Position numbers and translations under genes: made by a program. From the NCBI GenBank assembly GCA_961205875.1, contig OY540809.1, positions 28,842,267 through 28,906,266 of the forward strand: a DNA stretch of 64,000 nucleotides, given 5' to 3'. The notes beneath the pieces were generated by a model. That model searched no databases. It had not been told where the DNA came from and was given only the letters and a program-made list of their open reading frames with translations. Below are positions 46,139 to 57,320 of the stretch, piece after piece (the stretch's first letter is position 1; each line of letters starts with the position of its first letter). The DNA is from Sialis fuliginosa (lineage: Eukaryota; Arthropoda; Insecta; Megaloptera; Sialidae).

Positions 46139-46467
46139 GTGTGATTTTCGTAGTATCTACGTGTTAGGATCAGTCAGTCGCATGGACATCTAATACACGC
46201 GGGTGAAGACACGGGTAAATATAAGAAAATAATAAAACAATAGTTCTTACATACCGTTATTATGCTGACATTGTTGTATATGAAGAAGATAAATATAATC
46301 CCATTCTTTTCAATATCTGGAACAAATGATATTTAAAATTATTAATATTTTATATCTAATAAATTCACTACTTTACCATATGAAACTAAACATTAATAAT
46401 AGCAATTAAAATGATTAATTTGATAAATATTTAATTACTGGCATACAGATATAATCTTTTATCCATA
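46139..46467. other. AT-rich spacer
   Basis: Nothing recognisable. Confidence 0.4.
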
Positions 46468-47960
46468 TCCGTAATATATATAAAGCTCAATGTCTGCCTG
46501 TCTGTCCGTCTGCCCGTTAGTGCGCTTATAACTTGAGAACCATTCATCCGATTTACGTGTTTTTTTTTTAATTCTCTGACCAGGTTATATGATATATTTT
46601 GTTACGTTAGGTAATATAAGAAATATGCAGTGACGATCATAGTAAATCAAGTCGGAAAAAAGTTTGCCGAAAATAATTGTTGTTGAATCAAAAGGTCTAA
46701 AATAAAATCCGTGATACCATATATCTAACATTTATATGTAAGCCACAATGACTGCTTTTATATTACAAAGAAAATTTAAAATATTTGGGTTCTGTTTACG
46801 TGGACTTATGACCTGCAAAACATTAATTCTTATATTCGATAAAGGACCAACAAATTTGCTAGCTAGCAAGCACTTTCAAATGAGGCATTGATTCTGTGAT
46901 AGTATCTATGGATTAGCTATGAAATTCACGGGGATGACACTAATATGGCAAAACGGGCAACCTTTGGGCGGCCATTGTGGCAACTGAGTCTGTCAAACAC
47001 CCCACCCTTTCCTCATTCCCCCCTTGTCTAAATGCTTAAAGTTTAGTTGGCATAACAGGGAATTTATATATTTTTTAGGGTTTTTAGTACTGAGTTGGTG
47101 TATTTTGTTTACAATTTTAAACATTTTTCTCTGCTGTGTTCACTTGTTTTATAAAACTGATTGTTATATTTTTTGCTACAATGGATTTTGTGTGATATAT
47201 TAATGGTTTTATATTTCTAAATAAGTAAGTATTTACATATTACACACATAATACATGAATATCAAATCTAAAAAGTCGCTTGTTTTGTAATGTTTTTAGA
47301 ATTACATCGAATATCCCAAAGAAATTGATTGCCGCTGTACTTGTACGTGGGTTTGCTGTAATTTCTAATTGATATTATCCAAGTTTGTCATCAAGTCTAG
47401 CTCTAGCTGCTGAGATAAGGTAAAATTATTAATTTTGTTATATAATTAAAATTTCATCATGTATATATTTTTAAAGTATTTTAATTCGTAACTTGTATGG
47501 ATTTTCATAAATGCTTTAAAATTTCAAGTTCTCCAGGTGAATATTTATTTTAAGAGTTTATTTTAATTATTAATTATTATAGGGGATCTAAAAGAAAAAA
47601 TGGGCAGATAACGTTGAATCCATGCTACTACAAGAATTAGGCATCATTATGGAGTCACATTTACTGTCTGGAATGCACCTTTGCTGCCTTAATCGGTCAA
47701 CCTCTGCACCAAGATAACGACAAAGAAGAAAATTGTGAAACAGTGATTGTGGTTTTCAATTTATCAATGAGAACAGGAGACTTTTAACACTTAAAAAGTC
47801 CAAAACTGATAATAAGAGCTCTTAAACATTATTATGTACAGTACTTTATCAATAGTAAAATAGTAGTATTTTATTAAGTGATATGATATAACCATTCAAT
47901 ATTAATTAAAATAAAGCTTTCTAAACTTAAAATATTGTTTTTATTTATATGTTATACATA

Positions 47961-48157
47961 TAAATATTTTGAAATAATATACAATTAAATTTTAACTTGA
48001 TTAAATACAATAGTATATAGTGAAATAATGTTATGCAGATGTTATTAAATACAAATTTATGAAGAATACTGATATTTTATTTAATAATGCATAACATTAT
48101 TTCACTATAATATTTAATCAAGTTAAAATTTAATTGTATATTATTTCAAAGTATTTA
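47961..48157. repeat. Foldback hairpin inside the cargo
   Basis: gaaataatatacaattaaat at 47971 pairs with its inverse near 48128-48147 and the arms extend about 85 nt. It lies just downstream of the AATAAA signal. Confidence 0.7.
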
Positions 48158-48189
48158 TTTTATGAAATTTGAATATTATGATGTAATAT

Positions 48190-48290
48190 TCAACCAATCA
48201 GAGGAAAGATACTTTAAAATGATTGGTTGAAATATTACTTAGTTTGACCAATCAGAAGGAGCAACTGGAAACGTCAGATGACGTCATAAT
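48190..48290. promoter_or_regulatory. CCAAT cluster plus consensus CRE
   Basis: CCAAT at 48194-48198, ATTGG at 48222-48226 and CCAAT at 48248-48252 are followed by TGACGTCA at 48279-48286. Such spacing resembles an NF-Y/CREB promoter. It sits inside the transposon cargo; function is inferred. Confidence 0.4.
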
Positions 48291-48757
48291 ATCCATAGAG
48301 TGTATGTAAAAACGATTGCCAGTTTTTTAACGTTGAGTGTCGCTTCTGGAGTATCTTTATTCTGTGATGAAATTTAGAGCAGTGATTCTTCAATGTATTG
48401 TAGTTGGCGACTCTGACGGTACAAAATAATTTTCATAATATCGTTACTGTTTTAATACTGTTGGTGTTTACATACCACGCGCGCGCGAAAAATGTCAAAC
48501 ATTTCATGAAACTAAAGGAGAACTGTCAGATACGTTAGAAACCTCATTTTATAGTGCTTGCTAGCTAGCAAATTTTGCTATCTCCTTTATAATACCGGAC
48601 ATTATCGAAATAAATGATTTCGTCGTCATAAGAACTTAATATAGATTACAGTATCCAACAACTTGAAATATACATACGATAACATATTATTAGCGCGAAG
48701 TAAAGAAGATCTGTATTGTGGCGTGTGCCGGGAGGGAGATTGATCATTTTTTATTTT

Positions 48758-50475
48758 GGGTCAATCCATATGAAATGGTCCAAAATTAAATTAAATGGTT
48801 GCTTGGCCATTCTAAAAAAAATTGATTTTTTTGTGTGTAATTACCCTAACATCTTGGTAGTTCGAAACGACCATTATTTTAATTTTATTGTTTTTTGTTT
48901 TCGCGTGACGGCCATATTTGTTCTACAGGTCGCAGCATTTTTTGTACTTTAAAGAGTTTGCGGAAACTAAAATATCTCAGCTTCTATCAAACTTTTTAAC
49001 ATCGGAGTAAAAGCAAATTATTCAGAATAAAACGGGCTACAAGATTATTTCTAGACATTTTCACCTAAATGTTATCCTAAAGGGTGAAATTTCAGCCTTA
49101 ATTCTTAGTTCTATTTTTGAAAAAATCCCATTTTCAAGGGTATGTTTTTGCAAGAAGGGCAAAAGTTAACAAGTCAAATTATTTTTTACAAACAGGTGGG
49201 TACTAGTTGTATTCACACACCAAAGTTCAACTCTGAGACTTGCCCCCCTTTATTTCAAAAAATTCTCAAAATTTGAAAATTTGAGAAAATGGTACTTTTC
49301 AAAGCTAAATAACTCTGGTGGGGGAGCAGATAAAAATCTGAAATTTTAGCCAATAATAGTACTACATAATGATATTATGTACCAAAAATTTTGAGATTGA
49401 GATTTGACTACAGGCAGTGGTATTGCAACCACAATATTCAATAGGAGTTCATATGTTAATACAGAGTGTCAACATTAATATAATACTTATCTATAACTTT
49501 TTTTCTTCTTCTTGTAAATAGAAGAATGCTTTAATGAAGAAAAAAATTGTATTTTTTCTGAATGTTTTTAAAATCTCATTTTTTATTTTCTGTCACTTCC
49601 GGTTGAACCGGAAATGATGTCAACTTTTGTTTTTCAAAGGTTACACCCTATAAATATTTTATTTTTGGATAGAAAATTAGGTTAGCTTTAAAAATTTATA
49701 ACAGATATAATAACTTAAAGTAACTCATAACAAAGATATAACATGTTTTAATTATTATTGAAACAAAATCACAACATGTATACGCTCATTGAAACATGCA
49801 TTTTTGTGGTTGCAATACCACTGCTTGTAGTCAAATCTCAATCTCAAAATTTTTGGTACATAATATCATTATGTAGTACTATTATGGGCTAAAATTTCAG
49901 ATTTTTATCTGGTCTCCCACCAGAGTTATTATTAGTAGCTTTGAAAAGTGCCATTTTCTCAAATTTTCAAATTTTGAGAATTTTTTGAAATAAAGGGGGG
50001 CAAATCTCAGAGTTGAACATTGGTGTGTGAATACAACTAGGACCCACCTGTTTGTAAAAAATAATTTGACTTGTTAACTTTTCCCCTTCTTGCAAAAACA
50101 TCCCCTTGAAAATGGGATTTTTTCAAAAATAGAACTAAGAATTAAGGCTGAAATTTCACCCTTTAGGATAACATTTAGGTGAAAATGTCTAGAAATAATC
50201 TTGTAGCCCGTTTTATTCTAAATAATTTGCTTTTACTCCGATGTTAAAAAGTTTGATAGAAGCTGAGATATTTTAGTTTCCGCAAACTCTTTAAAGTACA
50301 AAAAATGCTGCGACCTGTAGAACAAATATGGCCGTCACGCGAAAACAAAAAACAATAAAATTAAAATAATGGTCGTTTCGAACTATCAAGATGTTAGGGT
50401 AATTACACACAAAAAATCAATTTTTTTTAGAATGATCGAGCAACCAGTGCTGGACCAGTTCATATGGATTGACCC
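48758..50475. mobile_element. Giant foldback element, ~690-nt near-identical arms
   Basis: From GGGTCAATCCATATGAA to TTCATATGGATTGACCC the two arms mirror each other with few differences; the spacer is about 350 bp (49447-49796). TTTT lies on both sides (48754-48757, 50476-50479), and the other Helitrons show the empty site ttattttgttttcaat. The 78-codon frame on the left arm is not a gene. Few arm differences suggest it is young. Confidence 0.8.
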
Positions 50476-50673
50476 TTTTGTTTTCAATAATTAAATTTTA
50501 AATTTAAATAGAGCAAAAATTATTTGTACTTTTTGTTCTGATTCGTTTTTGTTGGGTAATTTTATTATAATAACTAATCGTGTTTGTACTTAATTTAACT
50601 AACAATAAGTATATTAAAAAAGCCTAAACAATAATTCCGTAGTCCACACTAGCGACGCCACGGGTACAGCTAG

Positions 50674-51458
50674 TATTTACATTTTTTTTCTTTCACAAAT
50701 TTTATGTCGACAGGCTTGGTCCTAGTCCGACAGCTCAGTAGTATCGTGATGTATTTTGGGTGTGAGACAGAGACACCAGAAGGATGGGGAGTTTGTTGAT
50801 GGACCGATCATCGCAGATTTAGATGAACTGGGAGGCCAAAGTTCCGGAAATAGATGGTAGGGACAATTGTGGATTAGGGTAACAGATATTCTTTATATTT
50901 TTAGGTTGCAATAATGGATGAATGTCTTTGTATATTTTGCTATTCGATATTAACGCTATGTATACATATTTCTATCGTTGTTAATGAGTCAATCATAGTA
51001 GAATAAATAAACAAGCTGATTCAACTCCAAGAAGAAAAAGTTTATAAAAATACATTGCATTTTATTCCTATAAGAAGTAGGAGTACTAATGTAATATTAG
51101 AGAACTTGAACACTAGCAATCGGACCAGAACATTATATGCTATGATGTAATACAAACTATGTATTTAAATTGCTAATTTTAAAAGCGAGTACATCACAAT
51201 GGATGATTACACTTGAACGGCTACTAAATATTTATTATACGTCTGTGTAAACAATAATTCCACAACCATATCATTATCAGACATACGTAATGATTTTTAA
51301 GATCCGCTATATGTTTTTTTATTAATTTTTTTTACTGTGTGAACTAACAGTGATGAATTTGATTGGTCTAATAAGTATATGGTGAATGTTAATTTTATTT
51401 ATGATTTAAATAAATGAGATTTAGTTTATTCTATGTTAACTCTTTGGACGAAACTATG
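50674..51458. other. Non-coding, no gene seen
   Basis: A moderately GC-rich patch at 50710-50880 (cttggtcctagtccgacagc) has no frame or repeat copy. The rest is AT-rich. Confidence 0.4.
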
Positions 51459-51712
51459 AGTACGTTTTGACAGCGCCATTATTCCAGTTTTACTATAACC
51501 GATGTAATAAAACCGGGTGTAAAAGTTCGTGTAGATGGCACTTTTTTGAGATTTCTTGTTGGTAAGTCATCGAACTTATAGCGTATTTTAAATCGGAATT
51601 ATAATTCCAGCTGACGTAACTTATTCTCGTATGTGTAAACAGCACCACTTAAAATGGTTTAACTACATCGGTTATAGTAAAACCGAAATAACGGCGGTGT
51701 GTAAACGTACTC
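51459..51712. mobile_element. TIR MITE (GAGTACGTTT ends), 254 bp
   Basis: About 47 bp of inverted repeat at each end (GAGTACGTTT ... ttttactataaccgatgta). TAT flanks both sides, a possible 3-bp duplication. A related, rearranged copy lies at 54615-55075. Confidence 0.7.
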
Positions 51713-53143
51713 TATGTCGCGAAACACTTATTCCTAAAAATATGCATAATTTATTTATTTACATTTTCTTTTCTTGATCTCTATTTTGCATGAAATTGCA
51801 TATAAGGAAGTTGATATTTGTGTGTAGTAACATATATTGAGGATTAGGTTTTAATAAAACATATTTTTTTGAATATAAGTTTGTTTTTACATAAATATAT
51901 AATTTACATATAAAAATGAATAAACAAAGAGTGAGGTGAAAAATTTTACTGAACACTGACATTTATATATTTTTTTCTAAAATAAAAGTCGATTTCCATG
52001 TGCAATAGTGATATTCAAGTAGTGGATTATAGTCGATTTTCGCGTCGAAAGGACGATATATTAATATTATATTGATATATTTATTAGTTAAAATCGATGG
52101 TTTTCTAGATGACGCTATGTCGGTACTATAATACAAAATTAAGAAATATGTGGCACCCTAACAACTACCCAAATATGGTTTTTAACCGTTGATTCTATAA
52201 GAATCTAAAATCTAATACACTAAACTATTTTTTTTTATAAAGACAATAAATAATTTTGTCAAATTGTTGCTGTAATCCATTCGTTTTCAGTTGTCTATTT
52301 CAAAACTTGACCTTTTTTTATTTGTTTTAATTATTTTTCCGCATAATATCTTACTAAATAATGATTTTTCCATCAAAGTAAAATTTCATTTAAATTAGTA
52401 AACTAGTAAAAAAATTAATTCGATTTTTATAGAAACTTTTAATTTGTGGAAGTTTACAAAATTCTACATGAAAATTAAATTTTGAAGAACCATGGAATAC
52501 TTTTTTGAAATTTATGGACATATTGTTGGATATTGTTGGGTTGTTAAGACAATAATTATTTAATTCAAATATTTTTAATACATACATTTCAATTGTGAAA
52601 ATTATTTTTGAGAATTTAATAAAGGTAAATGTTTTAATTATAAATAAAAGTTAAAATTACAATTTCACACGATGTAATTTTCGGTTGTAAAATCTAAGAC
52701 CGATACATAAACCTAGTCTTGCCTCGCCTCTGCAAAGTTCCAATCAAAACAGAAAAATTACTAAAAAAATTAACATAATTAAATATTTTACTCACGAATA
52801 TGAGAAAATGAATTCTACTATAATTCAAACTATAAATAAAAGATCGATCGTAACGATAACTTGCATGTGTTAATCAATTTATTGATTACATACACACATA
52901 CAAATGTATGGGAGTGTAAAAAATACAACTTTTTCCACATCCGGCTCCAATCGAGCATTCAGCAGAAAGAAATCGGCTCCGATGACCTTGCAAAGATGTC
53001 TTCATATGAACCAAACAAAAACATTCTGCAGTGATGCGTATTCTATACTCCTTTATATATAAACTATATTGAAAACGTACTAGTGTAATTATATAATTAA
53101 TTTAAATTGTAAAAAATATATCAATTGAAAATCAGTTTTAATG
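51713..53143. other. AT-rich spacer
   Basis: A short richer patch at 52930-53030 (ccacatccggctccaatcga) has no supported frame. Otherwise nothing. Confidence 0.4.
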
Positions 53144-53145
53144 TA

Positions 53146-53691
53146 GGGGAAAGATGGACAAAGTGGCCAGTGCGAGCAAAGTAGCCATTTAAGTTTTCTT
53201 CGCTGAATACAGCTGTAACCGCGCGGGAGCAGGGAAAACAGATCACAACCGGTGTTATCAGTGTTTTCTGTAACTTTGAAGCGGAAAGTTATACGTGTTT
53301 TGTTTCAAAACTCATTTTTGCGTTTTATCGCCATTATAATCATTTTTTATTGTTAGGTTAGAAAATATGTTTGAAAATCTACTCAACAGTCATGGAATGT
53401 GGATGCGATACGAAATGCTATAGAAGCTGTAAAAACGGACAAGATGCCATTTGCTATTGCAGCGGTTCAGGGTTTGGCCACTTTACCCGACCTAGGCGGG
53501 TAAATTGGCCACTTTTTTTTTAAAACTAAAATTTACATTTTAAAAGTAAAAAAATTCAAAAAAATATAGTATCATTATAAACTTAAATAGTTATAGTTGC
53601 TATTGGTATTTTTTTTTATAATGTTGCTGATTAAAAAGGTATCAAAAAAATTCATCAAACCTTAGAGTGGCCACTTTGCCCGTCTTTCCCC
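53146..53691 (+). mobile_element. pogo/Tigger-like element, deleted derivative
   Basis: GGGGAAAGATGGACAAAGTG and CACTTTGCCCGTCTTTCCCC are inverted termini with TA on both sides (53144-53145, 53692-53693). The interior keeps a remnant of the N-terminal DNA-binding domain of a pogo-type transposase (53378-53510); the catalytic part is missing, so it cannot move on its own. Confidence 0.75.
53378..53510 (+). pseudogene. Remnant of pogo-type transposase, psq-like HTH
   Basis: The frame reads ...QSWNVDAIRNAIEAVKTDK then MPFAIAA before running into terminal-repeat sequence and a stop at about 53511. The W...(A)I..AI.AV....M....AA pattern is that of the pipsqueak/CENP-B-like helix-turn-helix at the start of pogo transposases. 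About 29 residues of the domain remain; a stop lies just upstream (53372-53374) and the DDE catalytic core is deleted. Confidence 0.55.
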
Positions 53692-53693
53692 TA

Positions 53694-53946
53694 CTATGAG
53701 AATAAAAAATAATTTTTACTGGTATTGAAGATGTTAAATAATAATTTATTCTATACGTCTGCGTATTATTGTTAAGTAAATAAAAAATTAACTAGATTGT
53801 TTTCCACAGCTTCGTCAGTGTGTATTTAAAAATCAATGAATGTCCGTGCGATACTTGCATTAAAAACATATGCATTACATCTTCACGACAACGCGACGCT
53901 AAAAATCGTAACTATCTTTGGATTTTTTTTCAGTTTTATAATTTTA
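53694..53946. other. AT-rich spacer
   Basis: Nothing recognisable. Confidence 0.4.
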
Positions 53947-54306
53947 CTATCTGTGCCCGTGTCTTCGCTCGCATGGACTACGGAATTATTGTTTAGGATT
54001 TTTGAAAAATATATAATTATTTTAGTTATTTTTATTCTAAATAGTTCTTTACTACATTATATTGTTCAATATTTAACGGTTTAGGCAGCGTATTGCAAAA
54101 GAGCGCGCTGGCAGTAAACTTAATTCCGACTTGATTTACTATTATCGTTACTGATTATTCCTTATGTTACCTAACGTAACAAATATATACTATAACTTGG
54201 GCAAAGGACATATCTATGAATAATAAAAAAACGTAAATCGAATAAGTGGTTCTGGAGTGATAAATGCATTAACGGACAGATAGACACATAATACATATAT
54301 GTAGAT
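53947..54306 (-). mobile_element. Short Helitron derivative (copy F)
   Basis: On the minus strand it shares 'tccgttaatgcatttatcac', 'gttacgttaggtaacataag', 'tttgcaatacgctgcctaaa' and the 3' end '...gcgagcgaagacacgggcacagATAG' before T. About 0.36 kb, internally deleted. The 82-codon plus frame is a shadow. Confidence 0.6.
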
Positions 54307-54381
54307 TAGACATTATCATTTTCGCTAATATGGGCCTGTTGTAAGTCAATTATCATATAGCCTAAACTATTTAAAGGTTCT

Positions 54382-54422
54382 TATGCCGTGTTTACACCAA
54401 AAAGACAAAACAGCAAGATGAT
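54382..54422. mobile_element. Half copy of the ATGCCGTGTT MITE
   Basis: atgccgtgtttacaccaaaa then 'caaaacagcaagatg' matches the left end of 44104-44244; the right half is missing. Confidence 0.5.
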
Positions 54423-54614
54423 GTTTTTAAATCTTCTTATTAAAAAATTTATCTATAGTTTAATTGCCAATTTATCAATAAAACGCTTTTTGGTTTAAAA
54501 ATAGTATTAGACTTTCTAACAGTGAAAGTCCAATCGAAATCGATTCAGCAGTTTTCTTTTTGAGTTGGAATAAACAAACAAACAGATAAATTTAAACACA
54601 TATACCAACTGTTG

Positions 54615-55075
54615 TTCCGGTTTTACTATAACCGATGTAGTTAAACCGTTTTAAGTTGTGCTGTTTACACATATGAGAATAAGTGACGTCAGCTGGAATT
54701 ATTATTCCGATTTAAAATACGCTATAAATTCGATGGCGTACCAACAAGAAATCTCAAAAATATTTCGTTTCCTTTACGTCCCACGAATCACGTTTTCTTT
54801 TGTTTTCCATCTCATATGTTAATGCGAAGTATAATACATTACAATGAAATCCCTATACTCCGTAGATACTTATATTTTTTGAGGTTGGCTAAATAGATAT
54901 AACTATGTCTATGCAGTTTACATGCATTTTTATTCCATCTCATCGGTTTAGTTATGCTACGCCTGTCGGTCAACAGGAATATCATAACTAAACCCAGTTA
55001 GTTATGTCGGGTGTAAAGTGCCATCTACACGAACTTTTACACCCAGTTTTATTACATCGGTTATAGTAAAACTGG
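54615..55075. mobile_element. Second copy of the GAGTACGTTT-family MITE, with insert
   Basis: Inverted relative to 51459-51712; both edges carry ttttactataaccgatgta or its inverse. About 250 bp of extra sequence (about 54768-55020) interrupts it after 'gaaatctcaaaaa'. 'catcggtttagttatg' and 'cataactaaaccca' form a small inverted pair in the insert. Confidence 0.6.
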
Positions 55076-55555
55076 AAATTGTCAAACTATGTTCCATGGA
55101 AAGTGAATATGTGTTGCCTGAAAAATTATCCTACTTAATATTCAATGGGTTTAAATGATGCGACAAGTTCATACACTGATTTAAATTTATTTATTTATTT
55201 TTATATATTACTTTCAAAAGGATTTGTGAAGTGTTCTGTCGTAGGAAAAGTTTGGGAAACGCTGGTATAAACAGTCTACAGATTTTATATTTGATAAGTG
55301 CTCTTCATATTATACCATTTCCCGGATTTAATTAATTTAAACTTACTGAAGTACCATCAAAACAAGTAAAAATACGCCCTATCATGTTGAATATGTTTTA
55401 TAACAAATATCGTACCATAACAAAAGAAGCTATTAATTCTTTAAACAGTTCACTTCTCGCAAACATAAACGTATCCAAAGAACAATACTTACAACCAACA
55501 TCTATAAAGTTATTATTAATAATTTGACCTGATGACTTAGGTTTACATAATCCTT
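55076..55555. other. AT-rich spacer
   Basis: Nothing recognisable. Confidence 0.4.
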
Positions 55556-55559
55556 TCTC

Positions 55560-55830
55560 TTCGAGCACTTCTTCTATCTGTCACGTTTCGACACGCGTGG
55601 TCCGCAACTACACCTCTCTCTATCTGTCGCAGGGCGTTGTAGGGGCTAAACAAAGCAAGGTTACATTCGCGTGGGTCCCATTGTGGATCGCCGCAGGCTC
55701 TGAACTCGTGACCCACGAGATTCGGATCGTAGGGTCCTTTTACTTTTTGGTAGAACCTACGCGTCTAATCCGACCGATCGCTGTTAGATCTCTCCATTAT
55801 TGTAAATGTATGTGTGTTTGTATGTGATGG
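55560..55830. other. GC-rich segment of unknown nature
   Basis: CpG-rich sequence (gtttcgacacgcgtggtccg) with 'cgtgggtccca' and 'tcgtgacccacgag' words in inverted arrangement. A 76-codon frame crosses it without any domain. It could be an LTR piece, an untranslated exon or a regulatory island. Confidence 0.3.
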
Positions 55831-56069
55831 CCGAATTGCAAAGAAGATGTGAGATATGGTTTGTAGAGCGGTGATTGTGAACTGAATGTGATTGACTGTT
55901 AGGTCATAACATTATAATTCGTCTTAAGGATTTATATTTTTAATATTTGAACTGCCATAAGAGGCACAGCCGTAATATATTATTAAAAATATCGGTATGG
56001 AGAACCATACATGACTTCTATGTTTTTTACCCCTTCAATAGTTGTTTAGGCACATTTTTACATTAGTTA
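55831..56069. other. AT-rich spacer
   Basis: Nothing recognisable. Confidence 0.4.
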
Positions 56070-56077
56070 TCGTGAAC

Positions 56078-57144
56078 CAGAGTTGGGCATCAGACGATTA
56101 ATTTTTTTAGTCGATTGAAAAATTGACGAATAACGAATAAACCGCACATTATTCGCAACTAACGAATAAAAATATAGTTATTCGTAATCACGAGTACTCA
56201 CGAATAACGATTGATTAGTTTTTATTCGTAAGATCTTCGAATAACGAATAATCATTCGTTAGTTTCAGATTATTCTAACTAAAAAATTACGAATGAACTA
56301 TTACTACCTGTACTTTGGCGTAATAATATAATTATGATGCATGATGGAGGTTATTGTCACTTCTTGAATTAATTTTTTTTTAAGTCCAGACACGTATTTA
56401 GTGATATTTTAGACCCCCGTGTATTAAATTAATTAATAAACTCACAACTCGCCCCCTGTCACAGATGAAGGGTTGCAACTGGTTCCATTCGATCCGGCGG
56501 GAAAAATACTTCGGGATTCTAGGGGATTGGGGGGCAAAACAACCCTCTATCTAGCACAGGAGTCGAGATATTTACGATTTTCTGTAATGAATACCATAAG
56601 TAGCGAAACAGAAAATTTCAATATTTACAATAAATACAGCATATAAACATAACATATTATTATTTAGTATATGTGTATTTGTTATTTTAACAATACGGGC
56701 CTTAAATATCACTAAATACGTGTCTGTACTTTTTTTTCATTTTATTAAATTTAATAATAATATCTTATGTTTCTATGCTGTATTTATTGTAAATATTGAC
56801 ATTTTCTTTAACAATACGGGTCTAAAATATCACTAAATACGTGTCTGGACTTAAAAAAAATTAATTCAAGAAGTGACAATAACCTCCATCATGCATCATA
56901 ATTATATTATTACGCCAAAGTACAGGTAGTAATAGTTCATTCGTAATTTTTTAGTTAGAATAATCTGAAACTAACGAATGATTATTCGTTATTCGAAGAT
57001 CTTACGAATAAAAACTAATCAATCGTTATTCGTGAGTACTCGCGATTACGAATAACTATATTTTTATTCGTTAGTTGCGAATAAGAACTGCGATTTATTC
57101 GTAAATTTTTATTCGCAATCACGATTGAATTTTGCCCAACTCTG
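56078..57144. mobile_element. Non-autonomous hAT, perfect TSD, ~320-nt inverted arms
   Basis: CAGAGTTGGGCA and TGCCCAACTCTG are perfect termini, and TCGTGAAC is duplicated (56070-56077, 57145-57152). Arms rich in 'attcgt' and 'acgaataac' repeat over more than 300 nt. The loop contains a GC-richer block (56455-56580) with 'gagtcgagatatttacg', also found inverted near 7494. 1067 bp, no transposase. Confidence 0.85.
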
Positions 57145-57261
57145 TCGTGAACGAAAGAAAATTCTACATCCAGATACACAGACACACGTACAGTCACCAT
57201 GCGGAAATTAACTTTTCTTTAAGTTTTGAAGTTAGAACATTCAGAATCTGTCATTAGCTCG

Positions 57262-57320
57262 GACACGATTTTTCGATGGTTTTATAATACTTCCATTTCT
57301 TTCAGAACATGGAAGTAATT
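57262..57320 (+). repeat. Copy of the repeat at 2540-2740
   Basis: ggacacgatttttcga and the hairpin acttccat...catggaagta match the minus strand of 2540-2640. Confidence 0.55.

Larger units (their letters stand above)
46927..48366 (+). other. Cargo block with gene-like exon/intron signals
   Basis: The block is absent from the related element at 45828-46138 and is flanked by atgaaatt at 46919-46926 and 48367-48374 (8 bp). On the plus strand it offers a donor aataa|GTAAGT (47225), an exon 47300-47419 (tttttag| ... ataag|GTAAAA), a second acceptor attattatag| (47582) and AATAAA at 47910. The exon frames (22 and about 40 codons) have no recognised domain and contain stops, so any protein is decayed or the transcript is non-coding. 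It could be a captured host gene piece or a separate hAT-like insert. Confidence 0.4.
46834..48601. mobile_element. TIR MITE copy 3 with 1.4-kb cargo
   Basis: Ends 'attcgataaagga...caaatttgctagctagcaag' and 'gcttgctagctagcaaattttgctatctcctttataat' are inverted. The host Helitron reads ...ttcttat^cgaaata, so TTAT is duplicated (46830-46833, 48602-48605). Compared with 45828-46138 it contains an extra block, 46927-48366. Confidence 0.75.
46468..50673 (+). mobile_element. Helitron copy D, expanded by two nested elements
   Basis: It starts TCCGTAATATATATAAAGC after A and ends ...tacagCTAG before T. Subtracting the inserts at 46834-48601 and 48758-50475 leaves about 0.7 kb, in line with copies B and C. 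The 3' hairpin is eroded. No Rep/helicase gene. Confidence 0.75.
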
